60,000 bases of DNA, taken from contig CM043957.1 in the NCBI GenBank assembly GCA_014529385.2, positions 65,890,003-65,950,002 on the forward strand. Direction: 5' to 3'. Numbering within the stretch: the stretch's first letter is position 1; the number at the start of each line of letters is the position of its first letter. The translations under genes were made by a program, and so were the position numbers. Shown here in pieces: positions 41,818 through 53,057 of this stretch. The notes below the pieces were generated by a model that was given only the letters and a program-made list of their open reading frames with translations, was not told the origin of the DNA and made no database searches. This DNA comes from Adiantum capillus-veneris. Its lineage: Eukaryota; Streptophyta; Polypodiopsida; Polypodiales; Pteridaceae.

Positions 41818-43813
41818 TGTCAGGCCAAGGGCCATGGCCAAGGGCTAGGATACACATGCAATCAAGGGCAGCTATATTTAGGTAGCTAAGCGCCTATATT
41901 AGTGAGGCTGGGTGGAGAGTTGCATGTGCTATTTCCTACGGTCCTACAATGGTATCAGAATATCAAGAACCATATGGGTTGAAAGCCATATGGTCACACA
42001 AGCCATGCCTAGACTTCTCCATCTGCACAACATCCAAATGAGAAAATTGACAACAAAATAGTCATGAAGAGGTTTGCAAACATTGTCTTCACCTCAAATA
42101 TGCATGTTGCTGGTCATGGAGCACAATCTCTAGGGTTATGATTCCACTTGTGATTTACAAATCTTTCTATATGTGTTGCTAGTTATTATTCGCCTCTTCA
42201 CAGTTGTACTTTCAAGGAAAGGAGTTCAAAATCTTCCAAGGGTAGTCAATAAGTTCTTTTTAGACCCTTACCAAGGCATTGAGATTGGCAGGATCTAACC
42301 AAGGGGTTTGGATTGCCAAGGCAACACCCAGGCTTACTAATTTAAATTTTTTATCCTCACTAATCTCTATTGTTAGTGTTTACCAAGTCAAAGGAATTTT
42401 GGTAATGTATCTTTCTAGGTGGAAAGATGCACTGGCCATCCAGGTAAGTGTACGGTATTTTCAACCTCATAATATCATCTGACTTGGTTCCATTTGATTT
42501 CCAAATAAGTTTGGTTAAGCTCTACACGTGGGATGTATTTGCGAGCATGCTTTCATCCACTTTGCTCTTTAGCCACATGACAAGGTCATGTAAGAGCACA
42601 TAATTTTGGGGAAGGTCATGACAAGGTCATGTAAGAGCATAACAATTGCCGTACGCATTGGCAACTAAAGTCATGAAAATGTAGGTTTGAGTACGTTTTT
42701 GCTAAATGCATGCACACTAGGTGTTATGGGCCCTAGTGTTTAGCAAAGGCTTACTTGGAGCGGCATGCAAATTCATGAAGTGATAGCTTACGAAGCATTT
42801 TGCACCACAGGTGCAGTCTCCCTATGAGATTTATTGTGGATCTACCAACCACCATACGAGTTGATGGCTCGGTATGAGTGCTTGTGGATAAATTGACTAA
42901 ACTTTGTAAAGTTTATTCAGTTTCCTATCCAATCTCTAAAGTTAACCAAGTCGGTTGTGAATCATTGTGACCCCGGTTTACATGTCATTTCTAGAGGACT
43001 GTCTGTAAATGGTTGGGGCGACACAACTCACTACAATACTACCACTTTTCTAAGAGACGGATGGGAAATTGGTGAGTATCAATCTAGTGCTAAAGGGTAT
43101 GCTAAGAGCATACGTTAGCGAGAAGGAACCCAACTGGCAAGCTTACCTTTCTAGTTTGGAGTTTGTTTATAATGATGCAAAACGTGATGCAACTACATTA
43201 CTCTCATCATATTATTGTCAGGTTTTAAACCTTGATCATCAGTTCTGACGAGTTTGCCTATTACTGAGAAATGACAGCAAGTCGCGGACTTGGTCGGTGC
43301 CGATGACCTATGTCAGCATGTTACTTTCATGGAAACTTGCGACAAGGTATTCTTGTATATACTTGTACCTTCAGAAAGTCTAAAACCCGGTTATGCATTT
43401 AGACACCTCTTAGTTGTGGTAACTCATTACAGTACTTAGGTGAGTTATCAAATAAGTTTACACATTATTGTATTCATGCAGTTTTGGATACAAGCAGTTG
43501 AAAGGGACAACAATTTGGAAAATCAAGATGTTTTCCTTATTTTCATTGAACCTTCTAATGTGAACCATGTATCGATGAAATGGACAGTTGGCCCAAGTGA
43601 GGGATGCCACTGTGGAAACCATTAGTGTTCTTACGAAGACATCATCGCTTTCGTTTTTGAGGACGAAAACACTTCTCCAAGGGGGAAGTAATGTCAGGCC
43701 ATGGGCTAGGATACACATGCGATCAAGGGGAGCTATATTTAGCCGGCCAAGGGCTTATATTAACGAGGTTGGGTGGAGAGTTACATGTGCTATTTATTCC
43801 CTACGATCCTACA
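41818..43813 (+). mobile_element. Element F: 2-kb Ty3/gypsy chromovirus-like remnant with ~125-bp LTRs
   Basis: LTRs at 41818-41948 and 43692-43813, both TGTCAGGCC...TCCTACA. Flanked by AAGAA on both sides (41813-41817 and 43814-43818), a perfect TSD. The PBS TGGTATCAGA at 41950-41959 fits initiator tRNA-Met. The PPT CCAAGGGGGAAG is just before the 3' LTR. Removing F and one AAGAA restores an uninterrupted copia frame around SKKQPTMATS. The short LTRs are TRIM-like in size, but the inside still holds integrase sequence. Confidence 0.92.
42830..43690 (+). pseudogene. pol: Gypsy integrase end of element F
   Basis: Decayed frames contain VYSVSYPIS, then PRFTCHF and RTVCKWLG, typical of the second half of a chromovirus integrase core. 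LKGMLRAYVSEKEPNWQAYL and SSLEFVYNDAKRDATT follow at about 43085-43190. Just before the 3' LTR, FVFEDENTSPRGK ends the polyprotein as in chromoviruses. gag, PR and RT are absent. The first part of the element's internal region (41960-42830) is unrecognisable apart from a short direct duplication near 42575-42640. Confidence 0.72.
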
Positions 43814-44262
43814 AAGAAGCAACCTACTATGGCCACTTCCAATTGTGAAGCTAAATACACGGGACTCTTCAGCATGTATGGCTCAAATGCCTTATGGCTG
43901 ATTTGGGTGTTGGACAAGACATTTCCAACATCATCTACACTAACAGACAAAGCTCATTGGCAGTTGTGAGGAACCTCGTTTTTCATGCTTGCACAAAGCA
44001 CATTAAGGTGCATTATTCCAACATCATCCACACTGATAGTCAAAGCACATTGGCAGCTGTGAGGAACCCAGTTTTTCATGCTCGCAAAAATCACATTAAG
44101 GTGCATTATCATTATGTCACGGAGAGACTCTTAGCTGGAGAGATTAGCTTGGCTTATGTGCCAACAAAGGACAACCTTGTAGATCTGTTCACAAAGGAAT
44201 TTCCTCGTGAGAAGTTCAAAGATTTTCGCAAAGCGTTGGTCTTGCTTCCCTTCGTGGATTGA
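43814..44262 (+). pseudogene. pol: Copia RNase H, C-terminal part, with a 93-bp in-frame duplication (element E)
   Basis: Continues the RNase H after the F insertion: KKQPTMATSNCEAKYTGLFS. After a frame change near 43890 a 93-bp unit occurs twice (43925-44017 and 44018-44110), each giving a (T/H)xxQSxLAxVRNxVFHA-type segment. The second copy keeps the Asp of TDSQST and runs on into YHYVTERLLAGEISLAYVPT, then KDNLVDLFTKEFP, the normal C-terminus. The stop TGA at 44260-44262 is 77 bp before the LTR. Confidence 0.88.
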
Positions 44263-44338
44263 TCATGTCCTTAGGACATGGCACTTCTCTATACACTATG
44301 TGCTAGCTCTCATTCACTGCATCACTCCAAGGGGGATT

Positions 44339-44565
44339 TGTTACCATATATGTGGTAGTGACATGTGTGAACACATTTAGGACCCTCAGGGTACTTTTTC
44401 CCTCACTAAGACGTTTTCTCAGGTGTGCATTGTATATACGCCCATCACTCTAGGGTTATGTTATCTTTCTATTTGCACACAAAGCAATACACTCTCCATT
44501 GTGTGCCTCGAGCTTTTTCATATTCTCCAAGTTGTGTGTGCATTCCTACAAATCCAATTCCAACA
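44339..44565 (+). repeat. 3' LTR of element E (227 bp)
   Basis: TGTTACCATATATG to CAATTCCAACA, preceded by the purine tract AAGGGGGATT (44329-44338). Contains TGTATATAC near 44430 and AATACACTCTCC. No matching 5' LTR is in the window. Confidence 0.82.
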
Positions 44566-45230
44566 TTTTAGTAGGGAATACATGTTTCTCTCGTTGAACT
44601 AGATATATATGCAATGATCTTTGAGGAGTGTAGCACTATGTGTAGTACTTGTAGAACCTCTAAGTTGCCCAATCTTGGGTATTGATTTTATCAAGTTCAT
44701 GGGATATGGGCGTTACAATGCAGTTTGATGTTTATTTGCAAAAATGACTTGAGTAAAATAAAAACATCACAAAATAACTTAAGGTAAAACATAGCATAAG
44801 TACCATAGTACATGCATATCAAATGGATTTTATTAAGTGGACCTAGAATTTGTTACTTCTAACTAAAACTACATTGTTACTCTATAGTAATTGCACTGGA
44901 CTTAGAATTTGCTACTTCTAACTAGTAAGTCAACATAGTTACTATATAGTAATTGTGTTGGACTTAGGATTTGGTACTTATATCTAGCAACTCCACATAG
45001 TTTCTATATAGTGATTGCAGTAGATCAAGGATTTACTACTTCTATGTAGCAACTCCATATAGTTACTCTATAGGAAATCTAGAGGTACTTGGAAGTTGCT
45101 AGTTTCATCTAGCAATTATTGACTTCCTATATAGAAAACTATGAATTTGGTAGTTCAATCTAGTAAAAGGCTCCTTACTTCCTACTTCAATGTAGGAAGT
45201 ACATGGAACCCAAAACTAATTGCTATATGG
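44566..45230. repeat. Flank of E and second CTAGTAAC-type repeat block of element A
   Basis: 44566-44820 shows nothing recognisable. From 44830 short units with TTACTATATAGTAATTG, TTTGCTACTTCTAACTAGT and GTAGCAACTCCATATAG recur about every 65-75 bp, decaying toward 45190. The words resemble those at 36830-37160 near the other LTR. Confidence 0.6.
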
Positions 45231-45239
45231 TAACATGTC

Positions 45240-46130
45240 AAAAGCTCCTTGTGCATGGCTGGGTGGCAGGCCAGGGCGGCAGGCCATGGCTGGGAGACGA
45301 ATTGCTGTGGAGCACCACCGGGGAAACCGTGTCGTTGACGTCGGCGCTGGGCTTCTCGTTGGCTGTGGTGAAGGCCCAGGTGCAGGGACTGCAGCTTGCG
45401 CAGGCGCAACAACACTTATCGCACGGTAGCATGAGTAGCGGCTGGCCTACCTGCTGTTCGGTACCTCCAGCATGAAATGGCCGGTGGTGCTGCAGCGCGT
45501 GGGGTGGGCTTGCCAGGAGTGTCGTGCCCTACGGCGGCTGGCCTGTGCCAGATCCTGTGCCTCTTCTCTCTCTTGCCCACTCTCTGCAACAAGGCTCTCA
45601 GACTCGCGGAGGTGATGCTGCAGGAGCACGTGAGCCTGGAATCCTGGGGGGGGCTGCAGCAGTAGCAGGCGTTAGATGGCCCTTGTCTTGTGGTGACCGG
45701 TTGCAGCATGCGGGTGTTGCTGCATTGTGCAGTTCTGCTAGCATGCAGGTGTTGCTGCATTGCGGGGTTCATCCAACATGTGGGACGTTTAGGCGTAGTC
45801 ACAATATGAGTTCTCTACATATTGCAGCGTTGAATTATCATGAAGGCAAGAAGATGATTACGGTGTGTGAGGAGCAGATGATTGCAACAAGTTTCAAATG
45901 GATGCTGACTTGTCGATGCGGTCATACCTGTGGATTCCAGCAAATAATCATTACTATTGTGGGATTATACTAAACCTCGTTGTTTGTCGAGCACTTCTAC
46001 GGTGTCCAAGAGATGAGGAATGATGCGGTTACGGGGACATACCAGATCAAAGATCAGATGGAGCGCCTTTATCTGACATCTAATTCATGTAAGGAGGCTT
46101 TGCAGCTTGTTGCGGTGATGTGGCGAAAAA
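45240..46130 (+). other. GC-rich coding-like block near the 3' LTR of element A
   Basis: GC content rises sharply (45260-45670). The plus strand is open in more than one frame; one frame reads LLWSTTGETVSLTSALGFSL then AVVKAQVQGLQLAQAQQHL, and a later one CCSVPPA. At 46000-46130 another piece reads VEHFYGVQEMRNDAVTGTYQ then IKDQMERLYLTSNSCKEALQ. They may be exons of a captured gene in sense orientation. Since several frames and both strands are open, strand and frame are uncertain. No family recognised. Confidence 0.35.
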
Positions 46131-46344
46131 GATAATGAGGGATTATGTATTGGTTGTTGGAGCTTCATCAAGTACTTTATTTCATTACATCACTTCTTGC
46201 ACTTGGGGTACTCTACCTTGGCTATGCCTAAAACGTTTTGTAAAAAATCTTTTTAAAAAAAGCACATGCACATAAGACATTTGACTTCTAACCAAGGGAC
46301 TCATGAACACTGTGAGTTCGCACATGTCCACCGTGCGTGCCAAG

Positions 46345-46535
46345 TGTTACGGCATAAGCCGGTGTGTGCCATGTGTTACACCTTGGCCATATTGGATGGT
46401 CTTGAACCTTAGAGGGGATGCCAAGGGGTGTGGCTCATGAGGAGCGAGGGGACACGACAAACCTATAAGAATGGGGTCTTGTGACCTTTGTATTCATTCA
46501 CAATAATCAATCTAATCAGATATGGCTGTGGACAT
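46345..46535 (+). repeat. 3' LTR of element A, left part
   Basis: Starts TGTTACGGCATAAGCC and follows the 5' LTR closely to GTGGACAT, where element B begins. Continues at 56584. Confidence 0.9.
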
Positions 46536-47682
46536 TGTGAGCGGGATGAAAACACACACAGTGCCTCTATAACGACCTGACACACACTCTTGGGAAGATA
46601 CACACACACACACACTATGGGGCACCACTCAGCTTACACAACACACCTGGCCGAGACAGGGAACACACCACTGGAGTGAGAGGAGAGAGACTATCCACTT
46701 GCCCACTCCACAGAAACACACACACATACACACACACCCAAAAAACTCAGCTCAAAAGAGGAGAAGTTCTGATGTTTAGATACAATTGAGCTTGGGCCAA
46801 CACCAATGACGCAAATAGCTCACACAATATGGGTAAAAGATACCAGATACAATCACAAATTGAAGCAGAAGCTTCGCTCATAGGAGAAACTTACACAGCC
46901 AAAACAACAAAAAAAGAGTGAGTAATTTGGCAAAATGGACAGCACCATCGTGTCCCGAACGGCCCAAAATCCCAGTCTACAATGTCAAAGTGCTCACATC
47001 CGACCTCGGATGAGCAGTTTAGGGCCAAAACAGGCTCCAAAAACACAAAAAACACACATGCGACTGTTCCTCCTCTCTTCTCCACGTTTTTTCTGGTCTT
47101 CTCTCTGTGTTTTTAGTTCCCACACTTAAATTTATTAGTTGGGCACCCCTGGCCTTTTAGATGACCTCAAACGGACCCCGAACAGGCCAAAAACTGACCT
47201 CGCAGTGCATAGTTGTCACCTTTTTGCATCATCCGCACACCTGGCACTCAAATTTTCCCAATAATGCATCCCACAACCACGTGAAGTGGCCCCAAAAATT
47301 GGTCCTCATGATGACCTTTCTGCATAAGTATCACAAGAAAACACCCACGTCGTGTCCGTACTTCTTCGCGTGCAAGTATTGACCCCTTTCGACCTCCTGA
47401 CGCCACTCGATGCCATCTCACGCACCTGCTTACCTCATGTCGTCGGCCCGCAGATAGATTCCTCGAGAATTTTTACGCGCTACCAACTCCTCCTTATTGT
47501 AGAAAAAACACACTGGTACCAATAATAGTGAAAATCGCTGCACTATGTACACCTTGTCCTACCTGTACACACGTGGGCCCCACGTAACCACCTAGCTATG
47601 GAAATTGGGCAATCCTTTATTCGATGCACCATGCATGTGTATGTACATATGCGAAATCCCTTGCTCCAAAAAACTCCTGACA
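46536..47682 (-). repeat. 3' LTR of element B
   Basis: On the minus strand it starts TGTCAGGAG and ends CGCTCACA. Contains CA microsatellites at 46540-46620 and 46720-46740. The minus-strand purine-rich AGGGGATGGGCAAATTA just outside it (47683-47700) would be the PPT. Confidence 0.92.
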
Positions 47683-47710
47683 TAATTTGCCCATCCCCTA
47701 GCCTGCTAGA

Positions 47711-48103
47711 TCATTCATGATCAACAACAGCAAAAAGCGATATGAGACTCGCAGCGTCACAAGTATCCTCATCCTTCACCAACACTCCTTGATCCACATA
47801 GAGCTCATCTTGCTCGACCATCATCAAACTCGAATGATACAATTTAAGACGCAATCCATTTACCCTTGACTTATGTAGAAACCCATCCAGGTTAGCCAAC
47901 TGATATGTACCATTCGGGAAACACTCCACTACCTTGAAAGGGCCTTCCCACTTAATTTGAAACTTCTTTTGGAAGGTGTTGTTCAGCTTACTGTTGTAGC
48001 GCAAAACCAAGTCATGCTTCTTGATACCCTTACTTTTGACATTTTCATTTATCTTTGCCAAATCCCTATCTTGCATCTGCCCATAATGTTCCAATGCACT
48101 CAT
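47711..48103 (-). pseudogene. pol: Integrase C-terminal domain of element B
   Basis: 130 codons: NTFQKKFQIKWEGPFKVVEC then GTYQLANLDG and VNGLRLKLYH, the GPF/Y-like module and SH3-like end of gypsy integrases. N-terminal residues (KINENVKSKGIKKHDLVLRY) match the linker before it. The preceding integrase ORF ends with a stop at 48113, so the chain is broken once here. Confidence 0.85.
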
Positions 48104-48112
48104 CCTATCCAG

Positions 48113-48886
48113 CTAAACCTCTTGTAGCTGTAAGAGCCTCTCTTTGAATGCATCACTGTGCGGCCCAAGAAACTTCTCTAACATCTTGCCTGCAGGCAAC
48201 TCTACCTCCACAGGCAATAGTGCTTCCTTTCCATACACCAAATGAAATGGAGTAAACCTTGTACCTGTCTTCATCGAAGTACGGTAAGCCCATAATGCAC
48301 TAGGCAATTCCAAATCCCAATTCTTTCCTTGGTGCTCTGTCACTTTAGAAAGAATTTGTACCAACTCACCATTGAATCTTTCATTTAAGCCATTACACTG
48401 CGGGTAATAAGGAGTGGTATGCTGGTGCCTAATCTTCATCTTGGCACATAAAAAAATCTAACAGTTTAGCTCTAAAGCCAGGCCCCTTATCTGAAAGTAG
48501 CTCCAGTGGCACCCCAAACTTGCAACATATTTCATCATACAAAAATTTTGCCACATCCTTTGTAGTGGTCTGTTTTACTGCTATAGCCTCTTACCATCTA
48601 GAGAGATAGTCCACTGCCGTCAAAATATAGCGCCTGCTTGTGATAGGTAACGGGCCTATTGCATCAATCCCCCACTTTTCAAACACATCAAACGCCATAA
48701 TGGTTTTCGTAGCTCTGGCTTCAACACTCTCTTCCCAAATGCTTGACACCTATTGCAAGACCTACACCAATGGTGAACATCCGTGTGCAAACTAGGCCAT
48801 ACAGACCCCTCTTGCAAAATCTTATACAAGGTGATCTTTAGAGCAAAATGGCCACCACATGTGCCTTCATGATTCTCTTCCAACAC
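48113..48886 (-). pseudogene. pol: Integrase zinc domain and core of element B
   Basis: The zinc domain is at 48656-48886: HEGTCGGHFALKITLYKILQ then HHWCRSCNRCQ, the HHCC motif. The core between 48440 and 48655 has several stops (catalytic Asp residues not confidently read). The last part at 48113-48439 is open: TTPYYPQCNGLNERFNGELV with the catalytic Glu, WDLELPSALWAYRTSMKTGT and TPFHLVYGKEALLPVEVEL. Confidence 0.87.
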
Positions 48887-48901
48887 TCTATAAAGCTCCT
48901 C

Positions 48902-49747
48902 TCACCAAGGTACACGTCTCAACACGAAATCAGCCCCTTTCATGTATAAGACATCACCAATCAATTTGTACCTGTATGCTCTACGCACAAAACCATACTT
49001 CTTAGACTTCTGAATCTCCTTTGGAATGATTCCTGTTAGCAAAAACTCCTTTTCTTGAGCCAAACTTTCCCGGCCATGATAAAGAGGTAAAGTGATCCTC
49101 AACACAAATAGCTCCCCAATCATGCCTTGAGCTGCTTTATGTGCCTCTCCATTTAGAGCACGTTCAATGTGTCTGATGCTCCATGCTTCGAACTTTTTTA
49201 AAAGGCCTTTAATTCTGAAGCACATTTCCTTCAATGAGGTGTTCTTGCTCTTCCACACACCCAGCACTTGCTTCACCACTAACAAGGCATCACCTTTTAT
49301 GCTCAACCTTCGAACCCCATGCTTCAAACAAATGTGTAATCCGGCTTCCAGAGTAGCATATTCAGCCTCATTGTTACTATGAGCATCCAATTTGAACCCT
49401 CTCTTGCATACTAGCTTCCCCTTTGGATCATAAAGTGCTATACCCCCTGAAGCTGCATCATGGCTCTTTCTGTATGAACCATCAAAGAACAACACATGTG
49501 AATTGCTGATCTGTGGCACTTCTTCAACTACTTTTCTCACCACCTCTTCCTTAAGAATAAGGGAATTCTCCTTGTAGGTCAACAAATCAGCTAGGGTAGC
49601 TCTTGTACTATCTTCCACTAGAAAAGAGAACTCAAACTCTTGCAGCTCAATTACCCATTTCTTCACCACGTTTGACATGTTAGTGCCATTAATTAACTGT
49701 GTCAAAAAGGCATAACTCATCAAGAAAACAAAAGGTCGTGGTAGCAA
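48902..49747 (-). pseudogene. pol: End of gypsy RNase H and archaeal-type RNase H (aRNH) of element B
   Basis: 281 codons. Residues 1-70 end the ordinary gypsy RNase H (NVVKKWVIELQEFEFSFLVE, then RATLADLLTYKE). Residues 85-215 are a second RNase H: VLFFDGSYRKS with the first Asp, SNNEAEYATLEAGL with the Glu, KGDALLVVKQV with the second Asp. The fourth position, usually (A)D in N-x-x-A-D-x-L-A, reads NGEAHKAA, so the last Asp is His. This second domain, of archaeal/plant type, defines the Tat clade. The tail (IPKEIQKSKKYGFVRRAYRY) leads to the integrase zinc domain. Confidence 0.88.
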
Positions 49748-49759
49748 GTAATGACGAAA

Positions 49760-49990
49760 TCATCGACAAGCAAATATTACACTAGCCATCACTAGCTCTA
49801 CTTCCGAGAACTTTCTCTCCGCTACCAACTTCACTCGGCTTGCACAATACACTGGCCTCATATAATGGCTGCCCTTCCCCTTTTGCAATAGCATGGCTCC
49901 AATGGCACATCCCCTACTGAGGGATTTACATAAAAAACATTCTCCCAATCAGGAGCCTGCATGGCTGACAACCCCCCCTAACACCTCTTT
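49760..49990 (-). pseudogene. pol: First part of gypsy RNase H of element B
   Basis: An open stretch reads SRGCAIGAMLLQKGKGSHYM then RPVYCASRVKLVAERKFSEV, typical of gypsy RNase H (AIGAVLxQ...PVYYASRxLxxAExxYS). Stops separate it from RT and from the next ORF. The first catalytic Asp falls in a damaged stretch near 49980. Confidence 0.8.
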
Positions 49991-50036
49991 CACCTCTTGA
50001 AACACTTCTTCACACTTGTCATCCCATTGCAATGGA

Positions 50037-50966
50037 TCATGGTTTGCCACTTGTTGTAATGGATAAAGAATCTGAGAAGACAATGGAATAAACCTTGCCA
50101 TGTACTTCACTTTGTGTATAAAGGTTTCCAATTGCTTCGTACTCGTAGGTGATGGAAGAAGAATAATATGGATCAGCCTCAATGCCATTTTCTGACAGCA
50201 TGTGGCCCAATAACTTCACCCTTGGCTGTTCTAGATGAAATTTCTTTGGATTTAGTTGTCCTCCACATTCATCATATCGAGCCAATACCATCTGCAGCTT
50301 CTCATGGTGTTCAGCCCTACGGATGTAGACATAGAAGTCGTCCATAAAAGCTTTAACACAATTGCCAATGAATGGTTCCAACACCCAATTTGCTCTCTCT
50401 TGATAGAAGGAAGGTCCATTTGACAACCCAAATGGAAATACTGTGTAGCAATAGCAGCCCCATGACGTAATAAAAGTGGTCTTTGTGCGGTCTTTAAGAG
50501 CAATCTTCAATTGAAAATAGCCTGAAAAACCATCACACACAGTGTACCTCTCATAACCTGCCACTGAATCCAAGATCTGATAGATGAATGGAACAGGATA
50601 TGTGTTGTTCTTAGTGGCTGCGTTTAAGGGTTTACAATCTACACAAATTCTCCACTTCCCATCCTTCTTTGGACTGACTACAACTAGACTCACCCATTCT
50701 GTGGTCTCCACAGGGACTATGAACCCTGCCTTCAATAACTTGTCCGCCTCTTATCGCAAGGCTTCCATTTGCTCTTGACCCATCCTTCTTAGCCTTTGCC
50801 GCACTGGCTTAGCACCTTCTTTTAGCTCTATATGCATCTCTTCGCCCTTGAACCCTCTGATCTCTTCATATGAAGTAATGAACAAATCAGGAAAACTAGC
50901 CAGCATGTGCAAATATATATCCTTCTCCATAGCTGAGAGGTCTCCACTGATCATTTGTGTCATCAA
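50037..50966 (-). pseudogene. pol: Reverse transcriptase of element B
   Basis: N-terminal part 50751-50966: HMLASFPDLFITSYEEIRGF then KPVRQRLRRMGQEQ. After one stop the core (232 codons) contains WVSLVVVSPKKDGKWRICVD, NNTYPVPFIYQILDSVAG, CDGFSGYFQLKIALKDRTKT, FPFGLSNGPSFYQE and the catalytic FMDDF at about 50340, followed by LLGHMLSENGIEADP. The DGFSGY and FMDD motifs are intact. The frame changes near 50190 to reach the thumb (ETFIHKVKYMARFI). Confidence 0.92.
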
Positions 50967-50978
50967 TTCCTGCTTCTT

Positions 50979-52195
50979 TCACAACTCAACCTTGGTTTTC
51001 ATGAGCCCTACAATCACTTCATAAGGCCCTTCACTTTCATCTTCAACCTCATTCGCAAATGCAACTAAACCAAACTCTTGGATTTCTTTGTCCATCAAAA
51101 GAAATGCAACATCAGCATCCTCATCACTGTTGGTAGTGCTATCACTATCCTTATCTGTCACCGTGGAAGAGTCTTCATCACTAGACTCATACTCATCTTC
51201 ATAAAGCTCCTCTAATAGTTTCCTTGTGTCCATATTATAAAGCTTCTTGGTACCTGACTTTCCATAGAGGCTAATCGTACCATGTCGCCAATCTTGAACA
51301 GCCTCACTGCACGTAACCATGGTCTACCCAATATAATAGGATATGCTTCCAACCCTGCTGGCATCACATGGAAATCAACCACTGCCTTTGCATCATATGC
51401 CTCCACTTCTAAGCTCTTTACAACACCCAAGCATTTTACTTTTTGATGGTTTGCCAATCTGATCCGAAAACCTGACACCCCAACCACTGTGAGACCCATC
51501 TTCTCAACGCATGAGTGTGTTATGACGCATATTTGGGCTCCACCATCCACATAACCTTGTCCCAAATTTTTCCTTTTATGCCACACATCTACTATTGGAC
51601 AAATGTCTGGTAGCTCATCCATTGCCAACACCTTTACTGAACCTCTCTCTGGCTCTTTCTCCATTGGGTTAACCATCCACTTCCACTGTCTCTTTAGCTT
51701 AGGCACCATCTCTATAAGTTGCCCAAAAGTAACATCTGCCTTCTTGCTCGTCAGATCCTCCTTCAAGTCATAGCTTAATTGCCCATCCCCTAGTGGAAAA
51801 TATGAAACATGAAACTTTCGACGAGCTCTCCTTTTCCTCTTGGCCTTGACATCCTCGCCTTCATGGCTCTTTCCCTTCTTCTTGCTAGCACCTGGGGCAC
51901 TTCTTCCTTCCTTTTCCTCTGTGGTCCTCTTCCCAATAGGCATCACCAATGTATCCTCTAGCTTTGATTCCTTCTCCAAGGTGACTACACTTAGCCCTTT
52001 TGTCTTTCCTTTTTCCTCCTGGGTTAATCCACTGGTTCCTTCATCTCCCTTAATTTCGATGCCATAATCATTTGACCTAGTTAACACCTGTCTTGGCAAT
52101 GGATACATGTCTCCCCCCATCCTTGGTGGCTTATCACATTGCGGGCTGATGTGACCAACTCTCCACAATTGTAACATGTGGGCGTCTACCTCCAA
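50979..52195 (-). pseudogene. pol: Protease region and acidic linker of element B
   Basis: The main ORF (51212-52195) begins with a Lys/Glu/Gly-rich linker and holds the protease near 51500-51550: GQGYVDGGAQICVITHSCVE, with D-G-G in place of D-S/T-G. A retropepsin-like end follows (VVDFHVMPAGLEAYPIILGR then PWLRAV). After a frame change an acidic stretch at 50979-51320 (YEDEYESSDEDSSTVTDKDS) leads to RT. D-G-G could still be active; the frame changes are the clearer damage. Confidence 0.82.
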
Positions 52196-53040
52196 AACCT
52201 ACCATTGCTTTGTCCAACACCATTCCTAGGCCTTTCTTCACCTCCTGGCTGATTTGCAAACCTCCCTCGACCTCGATTATTTCCCACTTGACCTAGCATG
52301 TTTAGGCTGAGATTCTTCATCAAATCTACCACTTGCCTCATGTCTTGCCTTAGCTCATCATCTTGCACTGCTGTAGTGACCACTGCTGGCATAACCTGAG
52401 GAGTAACAGAAACAACTGGTTCATGATGAATCCCTGGCATGCGACCTTGTAAAGAGTCCATAGGCTGAAATTCAAACCTCATGGGCAAAGACTCCACACC
52501 TAACTGGCTCATTTTTCTCAGCTTCCACTCTTTGTTCCTTGCTACCTCTAGTGCATCTTCATATGTCCTAGGCTTCTTTAGCTCCACTCTCCAACGTATA
52601 TTCTCCCAAAGACCAGCCAAGAACCTGTCCTTCTTCATCATGTCAGGCGGGGGTACTTGTGGTGCTAAGGCCTTGCACATCCTCTCCTATGCCAATGAGA
52701 ACTTACGTATGTACGCATCTCATGGCTCACCTTCCTTTTGCACCAAAGCCTGTACTTCTTGCCACACTTTATCAGGATCTTCTATCTTCACAAACTCCAC
52801 TTCCAACCCATGTCGTAGATTGTCCCAACTCAACCTTATAGGTGGATCAGCCACATGCAACTCCTCTTCAAATGCTTTAGACCAAACTCGTGCATCACTC
52901 TTCAGACAAATTCGGAGAAGGCGTAACATCTGCGTAGGGTCATGAATCTGGTTGCTAATGCAGGCAACCTCCATCTTTTTCAAAAATTCTTCCACATCTT
53001 CATCACTTCTTCCATGAAACTCCGGATAAGAGAAAGCCAT
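52130..53040 (-). pseudogene. gag: Gag of element B
   Basis: ATG at 53040: MAFSYPEFHGRSDEDVEEFL then LRLLRICLKSDARVWSKAFE, a retrotransposon gag (capsid) start. A stop near 52687 interrupts; the second ORF (52186-52680) continues with PPDMMKKDRFLAGLWENIRW and ends Arg/Gly/Asn-rich (GNNRGRGRFANQPGG). At about 52145-52175 a knuckle reads CYNCG in one frame and VGHISPQC in the next, so a one-base shift cuts the CCHC motif. Start chosen because ATG is followed at once by the conserved gag motif. Confidence 0.85.
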
Positions 53041-53057
53041 GGCTACCCAAGCTCAAC

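Larger units (their letters stand above)
40381..44565 (+). mobile_element. Element E: Ty1/copia remnant with 3' LTR, interrupted by F
   Basis: Plus-strand copia order: gag end (zinc-knuckle-like CNNNYTCGNLRMH near 40480), protease/GAG-pre-integrase, integrase, the very end of RT, RNase H, PPT and LTR (44339-44565). The 5' LTR is missing, and most of RT is deleted near 41450. Element F is inserted in the RNase H. The left boundary is approximate: PRP22-like sequence ends just before it. Confidence 0.85.

Noticed and set aside
40381-44565. Copia sequences as the coding region of element A
   Set aside because: They end in their own PPT and a 227-bp LTR unrelated to the LTR of A.
46891-47382. 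ORFs repeated at 55780-56283
   Set aside because: They are in the two LTRs of element B; no domain or coding signature.
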